DNA of 64,000 nt, taken from positions 372,001 through 436,000 of the forward strand of contig CAVXYY010000005.1 in assembly GCA_963766195.1 (NCBI GenBank), in the 5' to 3' direction. Shown in pieces: positions 42,636 through 52,271 of this stretch (position 1 is the first letter of the stretch; each line of letters begins with the position of its first letter). This DNA comes from JAHEFT01 sp963766195 (lineage in GTDB: Bacteria; Pseudomonadota; Gammaproteobacteria; Xanthomonadales; SZUA-36). A model generated the notes under the pieces. That model was not told the DNA's origin. It did no database searches and was given only the letters and a program-made list of their open reading frames with translations. A program made the translations under genes and the position numbers.

Positions 42636-43680
42636 ATGCGCGCCGTTTATTACGAAGAGTTCAAGGGGCCGGTAGCCGTCCGGAACGTGACCGGATCCAG
42701 ATCCCACGCCCGATGGCGTGGTTGTCCGGGTTGAGGCAACCGGCCTGTGCCGCAGCGACTGGCACGGCTGGATGGGTCACGACGCGGACATCCGGCTGCC
42801 CCACGTTCCCGGGCACGAACTGGCTGGCGTCGTTGAGGCTGTGGGCAGCGACGTCACCGGCTGGAGAGCAGGGGACCGGGTAACCCTGCCGTTCGTCTGC
42901 GGCTGCGGCGTCTGTCCACAGTGCGCTTCCGGCAACCAGCAGGTCTGTGACCGGCAGTTTCAGCCTGGCTTCACTCATTGGGGCTCATTCGCCGAATACG
43001 TTGCTATCCACTATGCAGACATCAACCTTGTGCGCATTCCTGAACTGGTCAGTTCTGTCACCGCCGCCAGCCTCGGCTGCCGGTTTGCCACGTCGTTCCG
43101 GGCCGTGGTTGACCAGGGCAGGCTGAGCGAGGGGCAGTGGCTCGCAGTGCACGGCTGTGGCGGCGTGGGCCTGTCGGCCATCATGATCGGCCGGGCGCTG
43201 GGAGCCCGCGTGATCGCGGTCGATATCAGCGAAGAAAAACTGGATTTTGCCCGGAATATTGGAGCCGAAGCCCGCGTCAACGCCGCCACCACGAGTGATG
43301 TAGCGGAAGAAATCCGGGAAATCAGCGGCGGCGGGGTGCAGGTTTCAATCGACGCCCTGGGCAGCCCGGACACCTGTTTCAATTCCATCGCATGTTTGCG
43401 CAAGCGCGGCCGGCATGTCCAGGTCGGCCTGTTATCCCCGGAGCAACGTAACGCCAGGGTGCCGACCGGGCTCATCGTTGCCAACGAACTGGAGATCCTC
43501 GGCAGTCACGGCATGCAGGCGCACCGCTACCCGCAGATGCTGGACATGATCAGCAGCGGCCGGTTAAGCCCGGAAAAACTGATTGGCCGCACGATCAGCC
43601 TGGACCAGGCAGCGGAAGCGCTGGTCCAGATGGACAGTTTCAGTGAAACCGGGGTCGCCGTTATCGACGAATTCAAATAG
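42636..43680 (+). pseudogene. Zinc-dependent alcohol dehydrogenase, frameshifted near the start
   Basis: From ATG 42636 the frame reads RAVYYEEFKGPVAVRNV, then shifts near 42693; the next frame continues DPDPTPDGVVVRVEATGLCR to a full medium-chain dehydrogenase of about 347 residues. The catalytic zinc site is visible (GLCRSDWHG, PHVPGHELAG), as are the structural zinc cysteines in CGCGVCPQCASGNQQVC and the Rossmann motif HGCGGVGLSAIMIGRALGA with an acidic residue at its end (VDIS), suggesting NAD preference. Only one indel is seen, so an assembly error is plausible and the gene may be functional. Confidence 0.8.
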
Positions 43681-43690
43681 CCCTATCCGG

Positions 43691-45802
43691 TCATTCCGGT
43701 GAGGTCGATTCCGGCAAGGTCGCTTCCGGCAAGGTCACTTCAGGTACGCCCGTAAAGGGTTCGATGCCGAATTCCGGATAGATTTCGGTCGGGAAATAGA
43801 CCGTACCGTCCTTGACCACCATCGAGATCGTCTTGATCGCTTTCAGGTCGGTGGTCGGATCACCCGGGACCAGGAAAAAATCAGCGAGCTTGCCCGCCTC
43901 GATGGAACCCAGTTCGTCGCCCTGGCCCAGGTATTCGGCCATGTCCCAGGTCGCCCATTTGAGAATTTCCGGGGCGGTCATACCGATCGCCTGGTACAGT
44001 TCCAATTCGCGGTGATAGCTGAACGAGCCGCCCAGGTCCGTGCCGGGAACCATGAAGATTCCCTTCTCGCGCATCACGGCCAGGGTCTCGATGATCTTGT
44101 TATACGCCTGCCAGTAGGCCGCGTCGTCTTCGGGTGTTGCGATCTCGGCCAGGGCCGTTTTGGCCTCGCGCTGAACGCCTACCGGCATGTGGTCGATGTA
44201 ATCAACCATACCCGGGGTGACCGTGCCGTTGCGCGAACGCAGCAGGGCCTCGTGAATCGCCAGCGTCGGGTCGATGGCCACGCCTTTTTCGGCCATGGCG
44301 TTGATCGTGGTCATTACCCTTGGGTCATCAACCTGCAAGCCGGGCAGGCGCCGCAACGCCGTCAGGCGCAACAGGGTGCGCGTGTCTTCACCCTCTTCCA
44401 GCACCCAGCCGAGCATGACCTGGTTGATGTGCGTCATCTCGTCGTAACCCGCCGCGATCATTGCGTCTGCGTTGGAAAAAGCAGGCACGTGGCCGGCTAC
44501 CTTGAGACCATTGGCATGCGCCTCGGCAATCATCGCCGGCACCCAGTCCGGGTTCATGCTGTTGTAAATCTTGATCTGGTAGAAGTCACCATTGGAATAA
44601 CGCCTGACTGCCGCCAGGGCTTCTTCCTGGGTTGATACCAGTTCACCGTTGTTGGAGCTGAAGGGGCTTTTGCCTTCGATAAAACCACTGCGGGTAATTC
44701 GCGGGCCCGCCAGGCGGCCCGACTCGATGTTTTCGATCAGCTCACCCAGCACCTCGTTGTTATTGCCCATGTCGCGCACCGAGGTAACGCCGGCCGCAAT
44801 ATTGAGTAGCGCGCTGTTCTGACCCAGGTGAGCATGCATTTCATACATGCCGGCGATCAATGTTCCGCCGCCGCCATCAATCAGGACGTCGGTTGCTTCG
44901 ACCGGTGCCTCCAACGGCAGAATTCCGGCAATTCGGTTGCCGGTGACCCGCACCGCAACGGCTGGCGTGCGCGCCATGCCGGCCGGATCAAAAATATGCA
45001 CATTCTGAATCCGCACAGGTGCATCGAAAGATTTCGCGACCTTCTGCTGGATGGCCTCGAATCGCCGGGCGGCATATTCAGAAGCCAGGTCCCGCAGGCG
45101 CTTGTCCTCCGCCTCAAAACCTTCACGGATGACGGCGAACCTGGGTGACATGGTGGCAAAAAAAGCGTCATTTTCATCCAGCAGGAAATAAGTGGGATTC
45201 AGATCCATGCCGGACAGCGCATAGGCCGTGACGGGGATTTCGCCGGACGGGCCTGTGACGGCAAGGTCTTCAATTTCTTCCAGGCGCAATGTACCCCCGG
45301 GCAATACCGTCATCTCGTGGTCGTCGTCCGCCAGCAAGGCGCGCGCATAAATCCACAAGGCGTAAGGACTGGATTCCTGGGCCACGTACAAGGCGTCTTC
45401 AGCCGGAGTGGCGGTACCCGTGCCGGTCGTGTCCTTCCAGTCGGCACTGCCTTCGACCAGTGAGAATTGTTCATCAATCCCGTTGCCGAACGTAGTGTGG
45501 CCTTCGATGGTCCATTTTTTCGGCAGTCCGCCTTCGCCGAACGTGACCGATTCCCTGATCGTGGGACCCCGGCCGTTGTTTCGGTATTCATAATCGACTT
45601 GCGTGGCCCCCGCAGAGTGATCCACCTCGAGTTGCCCGATATCGGTTCCCGAGACCAGCACGGTAAATGACTCGGCGCCGGTCAGTTCCGGGCCGGATGC
45701 CGCGGTGGGCAGGGTAAGCGCGGTTGAATCTTCTGATCCGGAGCAACCGGCAATCGCCAGGCTCAACGTAAGTAACGACAGGAATAACAGGGACCTTTTC
45801 AT
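43691..45802 (-). CDS. Amidohydrolase-family lipoprotein
   Basis: 703 residues. The leader ends in a lipobox (LAIAGC, +2 Ser). The N-terminal 250 residues are a beta-rich domain without a known family. The remainder is a metal-dependent amidohydrolase: EMHAHLG (HxH), a carbamylated-lysine-like IKIYN strand, AGHVPAF and a late GTDLGG with Asp. The C terminus repeats PEATLPEST, a low-complexity tail encoded by near-identical 15-base units. ATG 45802 has GGAG 6 bases upstream. It may process secreted amides or dipeptides; the substrate is unknown. Confidence 0.83.
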   Translation of the reverse strand: MKRSLLFLSLLTLSLAIAGCSGSEDSTALTLPTAASGPELTGAESFTVLVSGTDIGQLEVDHSAGATQVDYEYRNNGRGPTIRESVTFGEGGLPKKWTIEGHTTFGNGIDEQFSLVEGSADWKDTTGTGTATPAEDALYVAQESSPYALWIYARALLADDDHEMTVLPGGTLRLEEIEDLAVTGPSGEIPVTAYALSGMDLNPTYFLLDENDAFFATMSPRFAVIREGFEAEDKRLRDLASEYAARRFEAIQQKVAKSFDAPVRIQNVHIFDPAGMARTPAVAVRVTGNRIAGILPLEAPVEATDVLIDGGGGTLIAGMYEMHAHLGQNSALLNIAAGVTSVRDMGNNNEVLGELIENIESGRLAGPRITRSGFIEGKSPFSSNNGELVSTQEEALAAVRRYSNGDFYQIKIYNSMNPDWVPAMIAEAHANGLKVAGHVPAFSNADAMIAAGYDEMTHINQVMLGWVLEEGEDTRTLLRLTALRRLPGLQVDDPRVMTTINAMAEKGVAIDPTLAIHEALLRSRNGTVTPGMVDYIDHMPVGVQREAKTALAEIATPEDDAAYWQAYNKIIETLAVMREKGIFMVPGTDLGGSFSYHRELELYQAIGMTAPEILKWATWDMAEYLGQGDELGSIEAGKLADFFLVPGDPTTDLKAIKTISMVVKDGTVYFPTEIYPEFGIEPFTGVPEVTLPEATLPESTSPE

Positions 45803-45869
45803 AAACTGCTCCAAAAAAATTCCGTGCAGTTTGCCCGACCCCCGGACATTAAACAACCGGCGCATCGCA

Positions 45870-45896
45870 CGGGTAAAGGGCTTCAGCCCTCTACCC
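45870..45896 (-). other. Intergenic hairpin, possible terminator
   Basis: CGGGTA-A-AGGGCT, loop TC, AGCCCT-C-TACCCG gives a near-perfect stem with one mismatch. It lies just downstream of the minus-strand gene at 45920-46303 and upstream of the amidohydrolase. No T-tract is present, so termination is uncertain. Confidence 0.45.
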
Positions 45897-45919
45897 GCAC
45901 GCCGTTTCAGAGCTTGAGA

Positions 45920-46303
45920 TTAATTAACCTTGGTGGAGTTCCACAGTGAACTGCCGCTGCAGGAGGCGACCTGGTTCCAGGCTTCATCTGCCTTGGAGGC
46001 GGCGGAACCGTCATAGCCGCCCATAAAGACTCCCCAGGCTTCGGGATCAGGAGCCACCATGACAAAATTGAATCCGCCTGGCCCCGTGGTTGCGGCCATC
46101 GGGAACTCGTTATATGCCTTCATTTCAGCACCGCCTTTCATGCCTTTTGCTGCCGCAAGCCAATCCGACGAGACCTTCGCCAGCTCGGCATCTGTTTTGC
46201 CTTCTTTTAGCGTGCAGGTCCAAACCTGGACGACGTCAGCGTTGGCGGCAGAGAACGAACCCAACAGCAGGGGAACCAATAACCATTTCGTGATGTTCTT
46301 CAT
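45920..46303 (-). CDS. Small secreted protein, unknown function
   Basis: 127 residues with a signal peptide (cleavage near ANADV). The mature protein reads VVQVWTCTLKEGKTDAELAKVSSDWLAAAKGMKG and later GFNFVMVAPDPEAWGVFMGGYDG, with two cysteines that could pair (WTCTL, ASCSG). The layout is reminiscent of small alpha/beta barrel (dimeric ferredoxin-like) proteins of marine gammaproteobacteria, but I do not recognise a named family. ATG 46303 has GGAGGG 5 bases upstream. It lies 66 bases after the next gene's stop on the same strand. Confidence 0.72.
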   Translation of the reverse strand: MKNITKWLLVPLLLGSFSAANADVVQVWTCTLKEGKTDAELAKVSSDWLAAAKGMKGGAEMKAYNEFPMAATTGPGGFNFVMVAPDPEAWGVFMGGYDGSAASKADEAWNQVASCSGSSLWNSTKVN

Positions 46304-46369
46304 ATATACCCTCCAGGTGGCGAAATGCCACTCCTTCGAGTATAGGAGACAGAAAAAATTTTGTTCCAA

Positions 46370-47659
46370 TCAGGGTTTCGCCAACGCCTCGCACAACGCC
46401 ACGTTGTCTTCCACGATGCGCTGGATCGGGATGACACCCGAGATTCCGAGCGAGGTGATTTCATAACTGACCAGCGCTTCATTGCAGCCGGCAAACTTGA
46501 TCGTCAACGTGCCGTCACCGTCCAGGTCCGTCTCGGCTGGCGGCTGCGCCGAATCAAAAACGCCGCCTGAGGTCACGAAAATCGTCATCTCGGCGGTATC
46601 CCCGTCGTAGGGGCCCTGGGCTGTCAGCCAGCGATGGCCGGGTTCTCCCAGTATCGCGGTAACGTCTCCAGGCGGACGCTCGGTGTCGTAGGTAAACCAG
46701 GCGACGAACATTTGTTGCTGATCGGGAAAAGCCGTAACCAGGAAGCCCTGCCCGGTGGTGGCCGGGTCGAACCAGGCGTCATTCAATCCGGCATTGATTT
46801 GAAAATCAACCGGCTTTTGCCGCACGACAACGGCATTGGGCTGGATCAAGCCGCCTGAACCATTGGGGATAATGTCTTCAACGTAAGTCCCCGCCGGCGT
46901 GAACATCTTGACCGAATGCGTGCCGCCGTTGCCGATCAGCAGGTTGCCGTTGGGCAGAAAGTCCACGCCTTCTGATTGCGAAAGGCCGTTGATGAAATTA
47001 CCGAGGTAAACACCCTGGGAATTGAACCGCTTTACCGCGCCGCCATCGAAATCGGAAACCAAGAGATCACCGTTGTCATCAAACCAGATGTTTGTAGGCC
47101 CCGCCAGGTTGTTTGCAATGAAATTGCCCTGGTCCAGGCCATCGGTGTTGAATTTGCGGACAAGTTGCCTGTTGTACGAAGCCACATACAGATTTCCCGC
47201 GCTGTCCCAATCCAGGCCGATGCCCTGGTCCAGGCCTAAATTGGTAAAATTATCAACCAGCTCGCCAAAGCGGTTAAATCGCAGCACCCGTCCGTTCCCG
47301 CTCCATTGCAGGACATAGAGCAGGCCTTCGGGCCCGATTTTCATCCGGGTGGGGGCAGCGATGCCGGAGGCGAATGTGTCTATGTAGGCCCCGGTTGTCG
47401 CATTGTAACGTTCGATTTTGCCGCTGTTGAAATTGGAGACCAGCACGGTGTTGGAGTTTTCCAGGAAAACGATGTCCTGTGGCCAGGCCAGGTTTTCAGT
47501 GATGAAAACCCCGGGGTTTTCTCCATTCTGGTCAAACTTCAGGATTTGCCACGGCGGCTGGCTGAAGTTGCCGGCGTCACTGACGTAAATATCGTAACCC
47601 TGGCCAAGCGCGTTCGAAGCCCAGAGCAAGGCGAGTAAAACAGATAAAAGCATTTTCAT
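46370..47659 (-). CDS. Secreted NHL/SMP-30-like propeller protein with C-terminal GQGF/WFTY domain
   Basis: 429 residues. A signal peptide (near NALGQ) is followed by about six NHL-type beta-propeller blades (e.g. LYVASYNRQLVRKFNTDG, LLVSDFDGGAVKRFNSQG). The C-terminal 140 residues form the domain INAGLNDAWFDPATTGQGFL ... MFVAWFTYD ... HRWLTAQGPYDG ... FAGCNEALVSYEI, with a final Cys. That domain is shared with the octaheme cytochrome and with two copies in the 56798 gene. It is probably a secreted or surface protein; binding rather than enzymatic activity is likely. Confidence 0.78.
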   Translation of the reverse strand: MKMLLSVLLALLWASNALGQGYDIYVSDAGNFSQPPWQILKFDQNGENPGVFITENLAWPQDIVFLENSNTVLVSNFNSGKIERYNATTGAYIDTFASGIAAPTRMKIGPEGLLYVLQWSGNGRVLRFNRFGELVDNFTNLGLDQGIGLDWDSAGNLYVASYNRQLVRKFNTDGLDQGNFIANNLAGPTNIWFDDNGDLLVSDFDGGAVKRFNSQGVYLGNFINGLSQSEGVDFLPNGNLLIGNGGTHSVKMFTPAGTYVEDIIPNGSGGLIQPNAVVVRQKPVDFQINAGLNDAWFDPATTGQGFLVTAFPDQQQMFVAWFTYDTERPPGDVTAILGEPGHRWLTAQGPYDGDTAEMTIFVTSGGVFDSAQPPAETDLDGDGTLTIKFAGCNEALVSYEITSLGISGVIPIQRIVEDNVALCEALAKP

Positions 47660-47691
47660 CCCATAATCTTATGACGAAACCATCTAGTTTG

Positions 47692-49035
47692 TCATGGGGT
47701 TTTCCTGCCACCGACCTGGTCCGCTTTCCATTCCATGGCCATCTGGATGCGGGTGCGCCCCGAAGGATGGTCGTAGAAAATGATCTCTTCGATCGGACCG
47801 GGGTCCAGCTTGCGATATTGAGCTACTTTGAGGGCCATCGTGGCGGCGCCCTCCGGTTCCTGTGCGACATTCAGTCCGAACAGATCGGCTTCGGATTCGT
47901 TGATCCTGATAATTGAATTAAGGACCGGCGACATCAGGAACAGATAAATCGAGAAGAGCGCCACAGCGAGTGGAAAACCGGCAGGGTCCTCAATGCCGGC
48001 CAGGCGCCAGTCGGATCCCCAGCGTCGGACTACGCGCTGGTAGGTTTTAGTAAGCAGGAAATAGCCAAATCCGAAAACCAGCGAGAATGCCAGGATCAGC
48101 TTGATTGAATGGCCAAGCACATAATGGCCCAGCTCATGGCCCATGACCGCCTTGATTTCCGCTGGTGTTCCGCTGTTTAGCAGGTTGTCGTTCAGTGAAA
48201 TCCGCTTGGTGGCGCCAAGACCCGACACATTCGCGCTGACTCGGTTGGTCTGCGCCGAGGCGTCGTACATGTAGACGTGATCAAACTCGACGTTCTGTGA
48301 TTCGGCCATCTCCAGGATTTCTGCTTCCAGGGCGGAGTCATTGAGTGGTTTGTATTCATTGAACAGCGGAGCGATGAAAACTGGTGAAACCATGATGATC
48401 AGCGCCAGGAATGCGGCTGTCACCGCAGTTCCCCACAACCACCAGCGCTCGCTGGTCTTGCGGATAACTGCATAGATAACTGCGGCAAACAGGCTGATTA
48501 CCACAACACTGACTACAAGCCCGATGGCCTGGTCACCCAGCCATGGCCCAAAGCTCTGGGTCGCGAGGCCGTATTGGTGCTCGCGCAAATATCCTGTGTA
48601 AACCAGCCAGGGGAACAGCAGCAGGCTGGAGACCATGATGTATATTCCACCGTAAAGTCCCGATTGAATGAACGGTCTTTTGCTGCGTGAAATTGTCCAG
48701 TCGCGGATGCGGGCTGACAGGCCTTTGCGCAATAACAGCCAGGCAACCACCAACCCAAAAAGCAGATCCCACAGTTGCAGCCAGTAGCCTCCGACAAAAT
48801 AAGCATCGGATTGCTGCCGCTCGATCCCGGATACCGTTGCGAGGTAAGCATCCGTTGCAGCGGTTGCATCAAACCCGGATTGCATACTTAGCCGTGCGGC
48901 CGCGTCCTGTGCCCACGCGCAATCCAGACTGAAGAATAACCCAATGGCCAGTATCAGGCACGGGGCTGTCCATCCTGCAAATTGAGGAGGCCTATTGTTT
49001 GGGCGGAGATGACGGAGGTTCTTGATCGACTTCAT
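47692..49035 (-). CDS. M48-family membrane metallopeptidase (Ste24-like)
   Basis: 447 residues with a leader and about six membrane helices. The zinc motif VMGHELGHYVLGH is central, and the third ligand Glu is in INESEADLFGLNVA. The order of helices and the SARIRDWTISRSKRPF segment match CAAX prenyl protease 1/Ste24-type M48 enzymes, which in bacteria cleave membrane or misfolded proteins. ATG 49035 was preferred over in-frame 49089 because the leader starts there. It is transcribed away from the acetyltransferase gene. Confidence 0.87.
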   Translation of the reverse strand: MKSIKNLRHLRPNNRPPQFAGWTAPCLILAIGLFFSLDCAWAQDAAARLSMQSGFDATAATDAYLATVSGIERQQSDAYFVGGYWLQLWDLLFGLVVAWLLLRKGLSARIRDWTISRSKRPFIQSGLYGGIYIMVSSLLLFPWLVYTGYLREHQYGLATQSFGPWLGDQAIGLVVSVVVISLFAAVIYAVIRKTSERWWLWGTAVTAAFLALIIMVSPVFIAPLFNEYKPLNDSALEAEILEMAESQNVEFDHVYMYDASAQTNRVSANVSGLGATKRISLNDNLLNSGTPAEIKAVMGHELGHYVLGHSIKLILAFSLVFGFGYFLLTKTYQRVVRRWGSDWRLAGIEDPAGFPLAVALFSIYLFLMSPVLNSIIRINESEADLFGLNVAQEPEGAATMALKVAQYRKLDPGPIEEIIFYDHPSGRTRIQMAMEWKADQVGGRKTP

Positions 49036-49163
49036 GGCAATCACTTTGCAAGGGACAGTAGGTGCGAGTATAGGCCGTTCAACACTCAAATTGCCGCTGA
49101 TGTGCCAATAAGACCGCCCGGTTAAATTACGCGGACTTTCCCAAATTGGATTACGATTGCTGC

Positions 49164-49685
49164 ATGATCCTGGAAACAGAACGTCTGATACTCAGAAAAA
49201 TCGACCCGGAACGGGACTTGGACGCCTGGGCGAAGGCCATGGCGGATGAAAACACCGTGCGTTATCTGGGCACGCTGCCAATGAGCCGAGCCCAGGCCTG
49301 GCGAAGCATGGCCATGGCCATCGGGCATTGGGCGATACGCGGTTTCGGGTTCTTTTCGCTGGAGCACAAGGAAACCGGTGAATGGGTGGGGCGGGTTGGC
49401 CCCTGGTTCCCCGAGGGCTGGCCAAGCCCGGAAATCGGATGGACCATATCGCCCGATCACCTGCGGCAGGGATTTGCGACTGAAGCGGCCAGGGCTTCAA
49501 TGGAATACGCGGCCAGACAGCTGGGCTGGTCCAGCGTCATTCACGTGATTCTCGAGGGCAACGAGCCCAGTATTGCCGTCGCCCGCAAACTGGGTTCCGA
49601 ACTGATCCGGACTCAACAGGGCCTGCCGGGGGTTACCGATGAGCGGGTCCTGATCTACGAGCAATCATTGCTGAACTGGACGTAA
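49164..49685 (+). CDS. GNAT-family N-acetyltransferase (RimJ/RimL type)
   Basis: 173 residues. ILETERLILRKIDPERDLDA is the typical start of RimJ/RimL-like acetyltransferases; the acetyl-CoA loop is in LRQGFATEAARASMEYA, and IHVILEGNEPSIAVARKLG is the conserved motif B region. It transfers an acetyl group from acetyl-CoA to an amine of a protein or small molecule; the substrate is unknown. ATG 49164 is used; an upstream TTG (49146) in frame adds six residues not typical of the family. Confidence 0.82.
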   Translation: MILETERLILRKIDPERDLDAWAKAMADENTVRYLGTLPMSRAQAWRSMAMAIGHWAIRGFGFFSLEHKETGEWVGRVGPWFPEGWPSPEIGWTISPDHLRQGFATEAARASMEYAARQLGWSSVIHVILEGNEPSIAVARKLGSELIRTQQGLPGVTDERVLIYEQSLLNWT

Positions 49686-49748
49686 GCAGTCTGATCAAAA
49701 CACGTCTATACTCAGCTGCACTCTTGCAGACAACCGAGGATTATAGAC

Positions 49749-50189
49749 ATGTCACCATCGAATCTGACCCGGCACGAGGGAAGCTGCTTTTGCGGTACAG
49801 TGCGAATCGCAGCTACCGGCGCTCCGTTCGCGATGGGCTATTGCCACTGCAAGGATTGCCGGGCCTGGAGCGCCGGTCCGGTCAATGCATTCACGCTGTG
49901 GAAGCGCAACGAAGTGAAGGTCATTCACGGGGCTGAGTTCCTCCGCAGCTACCACAAGACCGATGCCAGCCATCGGCAATACTGCAGCAAATGCGGCGGG
50001 CATGTCATGACGGATCACCCGGCTGCCGATTTCACGGATGTCTACGCCGCCGTTTTACCCACCCTGGCCTTTGAACCGGCGCTTCACGTCAACTATGAAT
50101 CCGCCGTGCTGCGGGTCAAAGACGGATTGCCGAAACTGAAAGATTTTCCGGCGGAGATGGGTGGATCGGGGGAGACCCTGCCGGAATAA
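49749..50189 (+). CDS. GFA-domain (glutathione-dependent formaldehyde-activating enzyme-like) protein
   Basis: 146 residues. Zinc-binding cysteines of the GFA/CENP-V fold are all visible: GSCFCGTVRI, YCHCKDCRAWS and YCSKCGGHVMTD. The family includes formaldehyde-glutathione condensing enzymes but many members have no known activity. It stands alone after the acetyltransferase gene with a short gap. A small imperfect palindrome (ATTCATG/CATGAAT, 50192-50211) follows the stop. Confidence 0.85.
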   Translation: MSPSNLTRHEGSCFCGTVRIAATGAPFAMGYCHCKDCRAWSAGPVNAFTLWKRNEVKVIHGAEFLRSYHKTDASHRQYCSKCGGHVMTDHPAADFTDVYAAVLPTLAFEPALHVNYESAVLRVKDGLPKLKDFPAEMGGSGETLPE

Positions 50190-50391
50190 AGATTCATGAG
50201 ATTCCATGAATTTAATATATATTTATATCAATGACATAGGTCATATATGGCTCAAATAGTTGTTCCATAATTAGTTGCTATCCCTTCGTCAGGTTTTTCA
50301 TCTAAGCCTGCAAAAAGAACCCAAATACCTCCGAACCGATAGCGGTTCAAACCGAATGGCTTTATCAACTGGTCAATTTGGAGGTGTCACC

Positions 50392-51678
50392 ATGAAATAC
50401 GCAGAAATACAGGGCCGGACGCTTCGGGCCTTACACGGATTAATATTGCTGCTACTGTTAGCGCCGATCCTGGCGCTCGCCGCACCGGCGCAACATGCCA
50501 AAATTGGTCACGGGCCTCCGCCAATGCCCCCCGGGTTGCTGAATATTCAACCGGCGGAGCGGACCGAGGTCACGGGTGACGTCGTCCATTACCGCTACGA
50601 CCTCCAGGTCGGCCCGGGTGTACATGACCAGATCCAGGTCCACCGGGTGGTCCGGGAGAAGAAGAACCACCGGCCCATCAAGACCCTTGAAGGTATATTT
50701 CTGGTAGGGGGCGCGCCTAATTCCTTCGAGAGCATCTTCTTTACACCCTCCGCTTCCGCGGTGCCGGACTGGGATCGCTCGGTCGCCGTCTTTCTTGCCC
50801 AGCACGATATCGACGTGTGGGGCATTACCTTTGGTTGGGCCCTGGTTCCCATCGAAACCACCGATTTTGGATTCCTGGAGGGATGGGGAATTGATCGCGA
50901 CGCGCGGGACACCGAGATCGCCCTGACCCTGGCGCGGGTGGTGCGTACACGGACCGGACAGGGGCCGGGCCCGCTGCACCTGCTTGGGTTCAGTTACGGC
51001 GTTGGGATTGATGTCGCAGTCGCCGGCGCCGAGTCCCAATGGCCAGCCCGTCTGCGCAACGTCAAGGGGTTGATCCCGGTGGACTCCTGGATCTTGCTTC
51101 CGGAAAACGACCAGGAATCCTGCGATTATATCGAAGGAGAAATTCTCCCGAGTCTCGAGAACGGCTTGTACCAGGACGACAGGAGCTTCATACGCCTGAT
51201 GGGAGAGTGGGCGAGATCAGATCCCGATGGCGTATCGCCGATCTTCGATTGGCTGAACAACTACGATGCAACGACCTTCCTGGGCATCGTGGGTGGTTTC
51301 CTGGCAGGCAACTTTGACCCGTTAACCTTCTACACCAATCCGGACCTCTGGGTCGACCTGTTGAGCATCACGCCACCCTTCTGGACCACGCAGGCGGCCT
51401 TCGACTTCTCTGCTCCCGGGTGTTTCGATCCTGCCTATGATCCGGCTTTTGACGATCACCTCGGCGAGATCGCGCTGCCGATCCTTTACGTCGGCTCGGT
51501 AGGGGGCGCGGGTGATTATGGGTTCTACACGTGGGACCAGACCGCCAGCAAGGATATCACGCACCTGGTGGTTGAAGGTGACCAGGGCGGTTTCGCCCAC
51601 GCGGACCTGTTCCTGGCGGACCAAGCCGATGAATGGGTCTGGCAACCGATCCTCGAATGGCTGCTTGATCATCGGTAG
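50392..51678 (+). CDS. Secreted alpha/beta hydrolase
   Basis: 428 residues with a signal peptide (cleavage near LALAAPA). The nucleophile elbow is LLGFSYGVGID, and a strand before it, DIDVWGITFGWALVP, matches an alpha/beta hydrolase core; a candidate acid and histidine are in YVGSVGGAGDYGF and GGFAHADLF. The substrate is unknown; an esterase or lactonase role is possible. GGAGGTG at 50380-50386 sets ATG 50392, and the longer open frame upstream is rejected. Confidence 0.78.
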   Translation: MKYAEIQGRTLRALHGLILLLLLAPILALAAPAQHAKIGHGPPPMPPGLLNIQPAERTEVTGDVVHYRYDLQVGPGVHDQIQVHRVVREKKNHRPIKTLEGIFLVGGAPNSFESIFFTPSASAVPDWDRSVAVFLAQHDIDVWGITFGWALVPIETTDFGFLEGWGIDRDARDTEIALTLARVVRTRTGQGPGPLHLLGFSYGVGIDVAVAGAESQWPARLRNVKGLIPVDSWILLPENDQESCDYIEGEILPSLENGLYQDDRSFIRLMGEWARSDPDGVSPIFDWLNNYDATTFLGIVGGFLAGNFDPLTFYTNPDLWVDLLSITPPFWTTQAAFDFSAPGCFDPAYDPAFDDHLGEIALPILYVGSVGGAGDYGFYTWDQTASKDITHLVVEGDQGGFAHADLFLADQADEWVWQPILEWLLDHR

Positions 51679-51704
51679 CAGCGATGTTGATTTGCTAAAC
51701 AGCG

Positions 51705-51735
51705 AAGCCGGCCAGGGATCATACCTGGCCGGCTT
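51705..51735 (+). other. Strong hairpin downstream of the hydrolase gene
   Basis: AAGCCGGCCAGG, a 7-base loop, CCTGGCCGGCTT: a 12-bp perfect stem beginning 27 bases after the hydrolase stop. There is no long T-tract, but it is a likely terminator or mRNA end. Confidence 0.6.
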
Positions 51736-51761
51736 AGCCGGCGAGTCGGGTGATGAGCGCG

Positions 51762-51890
51762 ATGAGGAACTTTCTGAACGAGTTGAGACGCCGGCGCGTG
51801 TTTCGGATGACGGCGGTTTACATCATTTCCGGCTGGGTGGTTCTGCAGGTTGCCGACCTGTTGTTTCCGGCGCTTGAAATCCGCGATGCG
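51762..51890 (+). pseudogene. Truncated N-terminal anchor of a TPR/TolB-like membrane protein
   Basis: The reading RNFLNELRRRRVFRMTAVYI, then ISGWVVLQVADLLFPALEI, is the same N-terminal anchor as in the TPR proteins at 31424 and 33907. Similarity ends abruptly near 51880, and the frame runs only to 51983 with unrelated residues. No TolB-like or TPR part follows. It is therefore a decayed or truncated third copy. Confidence 0.65.
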
Positions 51891-52061
51891 GAGTCACCAG
51901 GGTCGGACCACGGGAACAGTCTGATATTACTAGGTTTATCGTTGTTTCAGGCTCCTGGAATTAGCTTAAAGGTCGCTTTTTAACCCGTTTTTAAGCGGTT
52001 TCATTTTTATGGTGCCCCTGGGAGCAACTCACAGGCGCCAAATCATGGTGAATTTGGATGA

Positions 52062-52200
52062 GCTGGCAGGTGGTGGCTGGTGCCGGATGACGGCAACGAC
52101 GTGCCCAAGGATGCCTACACAACCTGGGGTAACCGCGGGCAACACGTTATTGTCGTCCCGTCGATGGACCAGGCTTTAGCAGTTTTGCTGAAGCAAATTA
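52062..52200 (+). pseudogene. C-terminal remnant of a serine hydrolase (beta-lactamase class C-like)
   Basis: The plus strand reads WWLVPDDGNDVPKDAYTTWG, then NRGQHVIVVPSMDQALAVL, the C-terminal signature of penicillin-binding-protein/beta-lactamase-family hydrolases. A stop lies just upstream (52059) and no catalytic part is found. The intervening 51984-52060 bases hold nothing recognisable. It is a gene scrap, not a functional gene. Confidence 0.5.
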
Positions 52201-52271
52201 CGCCAGTTCGCAGAAAGCCATTCTCGCTACTGGTGAAAGCTCTGGCATTGGCCGGAACATTGCCGGGACCC

